Positions 24,510 to 31,554 of a DNA stretch of 33,977 nucleotides are shown here, piece after piece (positions within the stretch are counted from its first letter, which is position 1; every line of letters begins with the position of its first letter). The DNA is from Sideroxydans sp. (GTDB lineage: Bacteria > Pseudomonadota > Gammaproteobacteria > Burkholderiales > Gallionellaceae), in the NCBI GenBank assembly GCA_020053195.1, contig JAGVNQ010000078.1:1-33977 (forward strand), in the 5' to 3' direction. The position numbers and the translations under genes are program-made. Below the pieces are notes generated by a model that ran no database searches, was not told the DNA's origin, and was given only the letters and a program-made list of their open reading frames with translations.

Positions 24510-26876
24510 TTAGACCGCCTTGCCCAGCTTGCGCCAAGTCTCCAGCAGCGTATCGGGATTGAGCGACATGGTTTGAATGCCGGTCTCGACCAGCCATTGC
24601 GCGAAGTCGAAATGGTCGGACGGGCCTTGGCCGCAGATACCGACGTATTTGTCCAGACGGTTGCAGGTGGTGATGGCCATTTTCAGCAGCACTTTGACGG
24701 CGGCATCGCGTTCGTCGAAACGGTCGGCGACCAGGCTGGAATCTCTATCCAATCCCAGTGTGAGTTGGGTCAGGTCGTTGGAGCCGATGGAGAAGCCGTC
24801 GAAGTATTGCAGGAAGTCTTCGGCCAGAAGCGCGTTGGACGGAATCTCGCACATCATGATGAGACGCAGGCCGTGTTCGCCGCGCTTGAGGCCGTTGCGT
24901 TCCAGCGTGGCGACCACATCGCGCGCTTCCTGCACGGTGCGCACGAAGGGGATCATCAGTTCGATGTTGGTGTAGCCCAAGGTTTCGCGCGCGCGTTTCA
25001 TGGCGCGGCATTCCAGCTCGAAGCAGTCAGTAAAGTTTGCCGCGACGTAACGTCCCGCGCCACGGAAACCGATCATGGGGTTTTCTTCCATCGGCTCATA
25101 CACGTCGCCGCCCAGCAGTTTGCGATATTCGTTGGACTTGAAGTCGGACATGCGCACGATGACTTTTTTCGGCCAGAACGCCGCCGCCAATGTTGAAACA
25201 CCTTCGGTGATTTTCTCCACGTAGAACTCTTCGGGGCTGGCGTAACCCGCCGCGCGTTGCAGCACGGCCTCGTGCAACGACTTCGGCAGCTTGTCGTGTT
25301 CCAGCACCGCTTTGGGGTGAATGCCGATCAGGTTGTTGATGATGAATTCCAAGCGCGCCAAGCCCACGCCCGCCGACGGCAATTGCGCGAACTCGAAGGC
25401 CAGCGTGGGGTTGCCGACGTTGAGCATGAGCTTGACCGGAATCTGCGGCAGCTCGCTTTCGCTATGCACCACCACATCAAAATCCAGCTTGCCGTGATAG
25501 ACAAATCCGGTGTCGCCCTCGGCGCAAGACACGGTGACGGTTTCGCCTTCCTGCAATGCGCTGGTGGCGTGGCCGCAACCGACGATGGCGGGAATGCCCA
25601 GTTCGCGCGCGATGATCGCCGCGTGGCAAGTGCGTCCGCCGCGATTGGTGACGATGGCGGCGGCCTTCTTCATCACCGGTTCCCAGTTGGGGTCGGTCAT
25701 GTCGGTGACCAGCACGTCGCCCGCTTGTACTTGATCCATCTCGGCGGTGCTGGCGACGATGCGCACGCGACCTGCGCCAATCTTCTGGCCGATGGCGCGG
25801 CCTTCGACCAGTACCGTGCCGCGCTGATGCAGACGGAATTTTTCTGTGCCGCCCGCTGCCGTTTCGTTCGACTTCACTGTTTCGGGGCGCGCCTGCAAGA
25901 TATACAGCTTGCCGTCCAGCCCGTCTTTGCCCCACTCGATGTCCATCGGGCGACCGTAATGTTGTTCGATGGACACGGCGTACTTCGCCAACTGCAACAC
26001 GTCGGCATCGCTCAAGGAGAAGCGCGCCTGATCGGCGGCGGGCACGGGTTCGATGCGGCAAGAGCGTCCGGCGGAACGCTGCTCGTCGAACACCATGCGC
26101 TGTTGTTTAGAGCCGAGACTGCGGCGAATCACTGCCGGGAATCCGGCGGCGAGCTGCGGTTTGTGCACATAAAACTCGTCGGGATTTACTGCGCCTTGCA
26201 CCACCATTTCGCCCAGACCGAACGAAGAAGTAATGAACACCGCATCGCGGAAACCGGATTCAGTATCCAGCGTGAACATCACGCCGGACGCGCCCAGATC
26301 GGAGCGCACCATGCGCTGTACGCCCGCCGACAATGCCACATCGGCGTGGGTGAAATCTTTATGGACGCGGTAGGAAATCGCGCGGTCGTTGTAGAGTGAA
26401 GCGAACACTTCGCGGATCGCGTGCAGAATGTTGGCGATGCCGTGGATGTTCAGAAAGGTTTCCTGTTGCCCGGCGAATGAAGCATCCGGCAAATCTTCCG
26501 CCGTGGCCGACGAGCGCACGGCAAAACTGCCTTCGCCTTCGGCCACCAGCTTGTCGTAGTGGCTGCGAATTTCATCTTCCAGACGCTTGGGCAACGGTGC
26601 TTCGACGATCCAGCCGCGAATCAAACGACCCGCTTCGGCCAAGGCCGACACGTCTTCCACATTCAGTTTGGACAGCCTATCTTCAATGCGTTTATCCAGC
26701 CCGCCGTGTGCCAGAAAATCGCGGTAAGCCTGCGCCGTGGTGGCGAAGCCGCCGGGCACATGTACGCCGGACGAGCTCAAGTTGGAAATCATCTCGCCCA
26801 GCGAAGCGTTTTTTCCGCCGACTTCCGGGATGTCCGCGATGCCCAGAGATTGGAATGGAATGACGTAAGACTGCAT
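24510..26876 (-). CDS. ppsA: Phosphoenolpyruvate synthase
   Basis: 788 residues, the usual length. It converts pyruvate, ATP and water to phosphoenolpyruvate, AMP and phosphate. The N-terminal ATP-grasp domain has [15 protein letters not shown] and [21 protein letters not shown]. The swivelling domain has the phospho-His segment [14 protein letters not shown] (around residue 418). The C-terminal PEP-binding barrel has [30 protein letters not shown] and [15 protein letters not shown] lies five bases before ATG 26876. It is on the same strand as the Rnf/PFOR operon upstream but is separated by a MITE-like repeat. Confidence 0.97.
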   Translation of the reverse strand: MQSYVIPFQSLGIADIPEVGGKNASLGEMISNLSSSGVHVPGGFATTAQAYRDFLAHGGLDKRIEDRLSKLNVEDVSALAEAGRLIRGWIVEAPLPKRLEDEIRSHYDKLVAEGEGSFAVRSSATAEDLPDASFAGQQETFLNIHGIANILHAIREVFASLYNDRAISYRVHKDFTHADVALSAGVQRMVRSDLGASGVMFTLDTESGFRDAVFITSSFGLGEMVVQGAVNPDEFYVHKPQLAAGFPAVIRRSLGSKQQRMVFDEQRSAGRSCRIEPVPAADQARFSLSDADVLQLAKYAVSIEQHYGRPMDIEWGKDGLDGKLYILQARPETVKSNETAAGGTEKFRLHQRGTVLVEGRAIGQKIGAGRVRIVASTAEMDQVQAGDVLVTDMTDPNWEPVMKKAAAIVTNRGGRTCHAAIIARELGIPAIVGCGHATSALQEGETVTVSCAEGDTGFVYHGKLDFDVVVHSESELPQIPVKLMLNVGNPTLAFEFAQLPSAGVGLARLEFIINNLIGIHPKAVLEHDKLPKSLHEAVLQRAAGYASPEEFYVEKITEGVSTLAAAFWPKKVIVRMSDFKSNEYRKLLGGDVYEPMEENPMIGFRGAGRYVAANFTDCFELECRAMKRARETLGYTNIELMIPFVRTVQEARDVVATLERNGLKRGEHGLRLIMMCEIPSNALLAEDFLQYFDGFSIGSNDLTQLTLGLDRDSSLVADRFDERDAAVKVLLKMAITTCNRLDKYVGICGQGPSDHFDFAQWLVETGIQTMSLNPDTLLETWRKLGKAV

Positions 26877-26966
26877 GATGACTCCTGTTTTGGTTGGGGG
26901 TTAAAAAATTGAATTGATTGAGTTGTTACGACAAATGTGCGGGCGCGAACTTACAAAAAAAACAAT

Positions 26967-27093
26967 TTAGCCACAGAGAACACAGAGCACACAGAGAAGG
27001 CATCGGTATCCCCAACGATCACGGCAGTAGGCAAAAGAACTGATCTTTAATATCCAGCGTTTTCTCTGTGAACTCTGTGTTCTCTGTGGCTAA
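26967..27093. repeat. MITE-like element with CACAGAG inverted ends, copy 2
   Basis: The ends match the 3139-3308 copy (TTAGCCACAGAGAACACAGA at the left, TCTGTGTTCTCTGTGGCTAA at the right), but the 60-base centre is unrelated. It lies 14 bases past the stop of the 61-residue gene at the end of the rnf operon. Confidence 0.8.
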
Positions 27094-27107
27094 AAGGTTT
27101 TTAAGGT

Positions 27108-27293
27108 TTAATGTTTCTCTCGCTTGCATTCGTCTTCGCCGCACTTGTGGTTGCCACAACCGCAGCCTTTGGTTTCATCGCGCAATTCGCCGAACTCGGG
27201 GTGGCGCGCGGCGAAGCGATGCGCGGCGGTGCGCACCAGCAGCCAGATCGCCAGCAAGCCCAGCACGATCAGGATGGTTTGCAGGTAAATCAT
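27108..27293 (-). CDS. Small Cys-rich membrane protein at the rnfB position
   Basis: 61 residues. One membrane helix (about residues 3-22, YLQTILIVLGLLAIWLLV) is followed by a basic stretch and a C-terminal cluster with four Cys (GCGCGNHKCGEDECKREKH). Its ATG overlaps the rnfA stop (ATGA), so it belongs to the operon. In rnfCDGEAB clusters this place is held by rnfB, which also starts with a membrane helix and then Cys. It is far too short for RnfB, which carries several 4Fe-4S clusters. It could be a cut-down RnfB or resemble FeoB-associated Cys-rich membrane proteins. No function can be assigned. Confidence 0.75.
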   Translation of the reverse strand: MIYLQTILIVLGLLAIWLLVRTAAHRFAARHPEFGELRDETKGCGCGNHKCGEDECKREKH

Positions 27294-27874
27294 TCCCCGC
27301 CACCCAGTCCGGCGAAACCCATGAAGGTCAGCGACAGCAATCCGGCGAGGATCAGCGACAGCGCGGTGCCTTGCACCAGCGTCGGCACGTTGGACAGTTG
27401 CAGGCGTTCGCGCAACGAAGCCATCATCACCAGCGCCAGCGTGAAACCCGCGCCACCGGCCACGGCGAACACCAGCGATTGCGAGAAGGTGTATTCGCGC
27501 GCGGTCTGGAACAGTGCGATGCCCAGCACTGCGCAGTTGGTGGTAATCAGCGGCAGGTAAATGCCCAGCGCGCGGAACAAAGCCGGGCTGAATTTTTTCA
27601 TCACCATCTCGACCAGTTGCACCGAGGAGGCGATCACCACGATGTAGGAAATCAGGCGCAGGAATTCCAGGTGGAAATAACCCAACAGCTCGTTCAAAGC
27701 GTAGGCGCACAACGAGGCCACGATCATCACGAAGGTGGTGGCCGCGCCCATTGGAGCGGCGGTGCTCAGACGACCCGACACGCCGAGGAAGGGGCACAGG
27801 CCGAGGAACATGGCCAGCACCAGATTGTTGGTCAGCAGGGTGCTGATGAATATCTGGCTAAGAGACTCAGTCAT
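27290..27874 (-). CDS. rnfA: Rnf complex membrane subunit RnfA
   Basis: 194 residues from ATG 27874, chosen because GGAGG lies eight bases upstream; ATG 27880 is too close to it. Six membrane helices are expected. Conserved segments are LLTNNLVLAMFLGLCPFLGVS, LISYIVVIASSVQLVEMVM and LPLITTNCAVLGIALF, including the Cys shared with RnfE and NqrD/E that helps hold a membrane iron-sulfur centre. It overlaps rnfE by eight bases and the next gene by four. Confidence 0.96.
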   Translation of the reverse strand: MTESLSQIFISTLLTNNLVLAMFLGLCPFLGVSGRLSTAAPMGAATTFVMIVASLCAYALNELLGYFHLEFLRLISYIVVIASSVQLVEMVMKKFSPALFRALGIYLPLITTNCAVLGIALFQTAREYTFSQSLVFAVAGGAGFTLALVMMASLRERLQLSNVPTLVQGTALSLILAGLLSLTFMGFAGLGGGE

Positions 27875-28511
27875 GAGCATGTCCTCCTTCGGAGATAGGC
27901 TTGGTGCGGAATAGGGAGAACAGCAGCAGCCAGCCGCCCAGCACGAAGAAGCCGCCCGGCGGCAATACCATCACCACCCACGGCTGGAAGTGTTCGCCGA
28001 ACAGGGTGATGCCGAACAGTTTGCCCGCGCCCAGAATCTCGCGCGTTGCGCCCAGCGCAAACAGGCCGATGGTGAAACCCACGCCCATGCCCAGCGCATT
28101 GATGACGGCTTTCAGCGGCGGATTTTTCGAGGCGTGCGCTTCGGCGCGCCCGAGGATGATGCAGTTCACCACGATCAACTGGATGAACGCGCCCAGCGCT
28201 TCGTACAGCGCCAAGCTGCCCGCCTGAATCAGATAATCCACCAGCGTGACGAAGGTGGCGATGATGACGATGTAAGTGGCGATGCGCACTTCCTTGGGAA
28301 TCAGGTGGCGGAACAACGACACCAGAAAGCAGGAACACACCAGCACGAAGGTGGTGGCGATGCCCATGGAAATACCGTTGACGGCGGACACAGTAACCGC
28401 CATGACCGGGCACATGCCCAGCACCATCACGAACACCGGGTTTTGCCGCCACACACCTTCCATGAAAGTGTCGAAAGTGATCGGCTCGTTTGCTTGATTG
28501 GGCAGGCTCAT
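27867..28511 (-). CDS. rnfE: Rnf complex membrane subunit RnfE
   Basis: 214 residues with six hydrophobic segments. NPVFVMVLGMCPVMAVTVSA and IQLIVVNCIILGRAEAHASK are RnfE/NqrD hallmarks, with the paired Cys. GATREILGAGKLFG follows in the C-terminal half. It pairs with RnfA to form the membrane electron path. The ATG overlaps the rnfG stop (ATGA). Confidence 0.96.
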   Translation of the reverse strand: MSLPNQANEPITFDTFMEGVWRQNPVFVMVLGMCPVMAVTVSAVNGISMGIATTFVLVCSCFLVSLFRHLIPKEVRIATYIVIIATFVTLVDYLIQAGSLALYEALGAFIQLIVVNCIILGRAEAHASKNPPLKAVINALGMGVGFTIGLFALGATREILGAGKLFGITLFGEHFQPWVVMVLPPGGFFVLGGWLLLFSLFRTKPISEGGHAHD

Positions 28512-29182
28512 GGTTTTACCTCTCCGATATGTGGCACCAGCATTGGCAGCAGTTTTTGCGCGCTTTCATTGATGCCGCGCCCGACCGCCTTGGAGGTGAT
28601 AGTAGCTCCGGCAATCGCGTCGATTTGCCACGCGTTGGTTTTGGTGCCGTGTTTGACGGTTTTCACCGCGTTGGCCAGCGCGCTCATTTCTGCATTCAGG
28701 CGCACATCCAGCGCCTCGAAGTTTTTCACGAAGGCCGCGTCAGTGATGATTTTGTCGCCGATGCCCGGCGTTTCACGCATGGCCACCACGCCCATGCCGA
28801 TGATGCACTGGCAGGCCACGTCGTAGCCGTACAACACGCGCACCACGTCGGCGTAACCTTTGCCCGCCGCTTCGGCGGCGATACCTTTGAGCGCGCCGGA
28901 TGCGTCGTAAGCCGCATAAAACTTGATGCCACCGGCGGGGACAGCCCCGTCGTTCAGCGGCTGGATGCCCGCAGGTGTGGCGGCATATTCGCGCACGCTG
29001 GTTGCGCCCGGCAACACTTTGAACACGGCGCGTTCGACCATGATGCGCTTGTTTTCGGCGATGGGTTTTTGCGTGCTTTCAAAAGCGCCCACAATCAGCA
29101 CGCCGCATATCGTGGCAACCAAGCCCATGGTAATCACCAGCTTGTTGGCGGGGGTGGTCTGGATGTTGTTAGGCTCGCTCAT
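28508..29182 (-). CDS. rnfG: Rnf complex flavoprotein subunit RnfG
   Basis: 224 residues: one N-terminal membrane helix (about 14-34) and a periplasmic FMN-binding domain. The domain has KGYADVVRVLYGYD, GMGVVAMRETPGIGDKI and the flavinylation site DAIAGATITS, where FMN should be joined to T194. The usual S/T before GAT is Ala here. It overlaps the rnfD stop (ATGA). Confidence 0.95.
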   Translation of the reverse strand: MSEPNNIQTTPANKLVITMGLVATICGVLIVGAFESTQKPIAENKRIMVERAVFKVLPGATSVREYAATPAGIQPLNDGAVPAGGIKFYAAYDASGALKGIAAEAAGKGYADVVRVLYGYDVACQCIIGMGVVAMRETPGIGDKIITDAAFVKNFEALDVRLNAEMSALANAVKTVKHGTKTNAWQIDAIAGATITSKAVGRGINESAQKLLPMLVPHIGEVKP

Positions 29183-30216
29183 GGTTTCCTCTTCTGGCGA
29201 GTGCCGAACACGCGCGGCTGGGTGTATTGGTCAATGAACGGGGTGAGCGCGTTGCCGATCAGGATGGCGTACATCACGCCTTCGGTGAGACCGCCAAAAT
29301 AGCGGATCATCACCGTCAGCACGCCGATCAGCGCGCCGTAAATCCACACGCCCACGGGAGTCACCGGCGAAGTCGCCATGTCGGTCGCCATATACACCGC
29401 GCCCAGCATCAGACCGCCGGACAGCAACACGAAAGTCGGAGCGGGGAAATGCGCCGGGTTATATAACTGGAACAGCCACGCGGTGAGTGCCGCCGAACCC
29501 AGTACCGCCAGCGGGATACGCCAATCCATAAACTTGCGCGCGGCCAGATAAACGCCGCACAACAAAATCAGCAGAGCCGAAGTTTCGCCGGTGGAAGCAG
29601 TCACCGCGCCGGATAACAAATCTTGCGCCGAGGCGGTGATGTTCTCGAACTTCCAGCGCGCCAGCGGGGTTGCCCCGGTGAACGCATCCACGCTTTGTTG
29701 CTTGACCCATTCCACCACATCGGGCGGCATCATCAGCGGCGCGGTCAGCGTGGTCGGCACAAATTCGCTGAAGCGGTTGGCTGCAAACGCCGGAACCCAG
29801 GTGGTGATGGCTACCGGGAACGCGGCCTGCACGAACGCGCGGCCAATCAAGGCGGGGTTAAACACGTTGTTACCCAGCCCGCCGAACAAAGCCTTGCCCA
29901 GCGCGATAGCCACAAAACCCGCCACCACGCCCATCCACAGCGGGAACGAGGGCGGCAGCGTGAGCGCCAGCAACACACCGGTGATGGTCGCGCTCCAGTC
30001 ACCTATGCTGCTGGGCTGTGCAGATGCGCGGTTGAACCAGCGTTCGGTCAACAGACAAGTGGCGGTGATGGTCAGCAACAAGGCCAGCGCCGACAGGCCG
30101 TATTGCCACACCGAGAAGCCGCACACGGGCAGCAGCGACAACACCACATGTTTCATGATGGTGGGCACGTTGCGCTCGCTGATCTGGTGCGGTGATGTAC
30201 GAAGTTCCATGCTCAT
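29179..30216 (-). CDS. rnfD: Rnf complex membrane subunit RnfD
   Basis: 345 residues with about ten hydrophobic segments. Conserved pieces are ALTLPPSFPLWMGVVAG, FGGLGNNVFNPALIGRAF and the covalent FMN site DAFTGATPL (T183). MATDMATSPVTPVG and LIGNALTPFID lie near the C-terminus. RnfD is the NqrB-like ion-translocating core. ATG 30216 overlaps the rnfC stop (ATGA). Confidence 0.96.
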   Translation of the reverse strand: MSMELRTSPHQISERNVPTIMKHVVLSLLPVCGFSVWQYGLSALALLLTITATCLLTERWFNRASAQPSSIGDWSATITGVLLALTLPPSFPLWMGVVAGFVAIALGKALFGGLGNNVFNPALIGRAFVQAAFPVAITTWVPAFAANRFSEFVPTTLTAPLMMPPDVVEWVKQQSVDAFTGATPLARWKFENITASAQDLLSGAVTASTGETSALLILLCGVYLAARKFMDWRIPLAVLGSAALTAWLFQLYNPAHFPAPTFVLLSGGLMLGAVYMATDMATSPVTPVGVWIYGALIGVLTVMIRYFGGLTEGVMYAILIGNALTPFIDQYTQPRVFGTRQKRKP

Positions 30217-31553
30217 GATTTCGCCTTTTCACGGTTGATCGCTTTGGCGATGCGGAATTGTTGTACCAGCGGAATGTGCGACGGGCAAACGTAGCTACAA
30301 CAGCCGCACTCGAAACAGCGGTCCAAGTTGTAGCGTTCGGCCATTTCCGCGTATTCGCGTTTGGCTGCCAGCAAGCCCAGTTGCGACGGGTTGAGGAACT
30401 TGGGGCACACGTTCACGCATTCGCCGCATTTGATGCAGGCATACACGCGCGCTTCTTCTTGCGGCAGTTGCGATTTGCCGAATGCCAGCACACCGGAAGT
30501 ACCTTTGGTGACCGGCACATCCAGCGACGAGATGGTCATGCCCATCATCGGCCCGCCCAGAATGATCTCTTTGGCGCTGCTTGCAGCACCCACCTGTTCC
30601 AGCAGGAAACGCAACGGCGTGCCGATGGGCACGATGTAGTTGCCGGGTTTTTCTACCGCAGGCCCGGCCACCGTGAGCACGCGCTCCACCAAGCCTTCCC
30701 CGGCGGGCAACAGCCGCCCGAGATACGCCAGCGTCATCACGTTGTTGACCAGCACACCCACCGCAGCGGGACGCTGACCGGCGGGCACTTCGCGTCCGAG
30801 CAGCGCGTAGATCAGCGTCTCTTCCGCGCCTTGCGGGTATTTGGTTTCAATCGCTTTGACTTGAATTGTGCTGTCGGCGGGCAATGCGGCTTGGATCGCG
30901 GCAATCGCATCCGGCTTGTTGTCTTCCACGCCGATGATCGCGCGCGGTGCGCCACTGACTTTCATGGCGTAACCGATGCCGCGAATCAAGTCCTGCGTGC
31001 GCTCGACCATAATGCGGTGGTCGCAGGTGAGAAAGGGTTCACATTCCGCGCCGTTCACCACCAGCGTGTCGATGGTCACATCCGGCGGCACGCTGAGTTT
31101 GACGTGAGCCGGGAAAGTTGCGCCGCCCAAGCCGGAAATTCCGGTGTCCTGTATCGCTGCCAGCAAGGCTTTTTTGTCCAGACTTTCGACATCGCGCGGT
31201 GCGCTGACCATCACCGATTGCGGGTCGGCCTGATACACGCGAATGGTGATGGAATCCACCATTTTGCCGCTGGCCGATGGCATGAATCCGATTGCTTCCA
31301 CCACGCCAGTGGCGGGCGCGTGAACCGGCAGCGAAACGAAGCCGTCCGCCGTGGCGATGACCTGCCCGCGCAACACCTCCTGCCCCACGCTCACGCAACA
31401 CACGGCGGGTTTGCCGATGTGTTGCGACAGCGGCACGATTAGACGCGGCGCAAATGGCAAGCGTCGAATCGGCAAACTTCCGGTCTCTTTATGGTAGGCC
31501 GGATGGATGCCGTGTTCGAAAGTCGCCGTCCTATTAAAGAAAGGCAGGCGCAT
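30213..31553 (-). CDS. rnfC: Rnf complex iron-sulfur/FMN subunit RnfC
   Basis: 446 residues. The N-terminal part carries the biotinyl-like fold (VIATADGFVSLPVHAPATG). The NADH/FMN domain has GLGGATFPAHVKL and VVNGAECEPFLTCDHRIM. Two 4Fe-4S sites lie near 372-382 (CIKCGECVNVCP) and 411-421 (CFECGCCSYVCP). RnfC is the NAD(H) side of the complex. Its ATG is one base after the upstream oxidoreductase stop, so the two are cotranscribed. It lacks the long Ala-rich C-terminal tail of enterobacterial RsxC. Confidence 0.97.
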   Translation of the reverse strand: MRLPFFNRTATFEHGIHPAYHKETGSLPIRRLPFAPRLIVPLSQHIGKPAVCCVSVGQEVLRGQVIATADGFVSLPVHAPATGVVEAIGFMPSASGKMVDSITIRVYQADPQSVMVSAPRDVESLDKKALLAAIQDTGISGLGGATFPAHVKLSVPPDVTIDTLVVNGAECEPFLTCDHRIMVERTQDLIRGIGYAMKVSGAPRAIIGVEDNKPDAIAAIQAALPADSTIQVKAIETKYPQGAEETLIYALLGREVPAGQRPAAVGVLVNNVMTLAYLGRLLPAGEGLVERVLTVAGPAVEKPGNYIVPIGTPLRFLLEQVGAASSAKEIILGGPMMGMTISSLDVPVTKGTSGVLAFGKSQLPQEEARVYACIKCGECVNVCPKFLNPSQLGLLAAKREYAEMAERYNLDRCFECGCCSYVCPSHIPLVQQFRIAKAINREKAKS

Positions 31554-31554
31554 A

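Noticed and set aside
27108-27797. 229-codon minus-strand open frame across rnfA
   Set aside because: Most of it is another frame of rnfA. Only its last 61 codons, starting at ATG 27293, form a believable gene.
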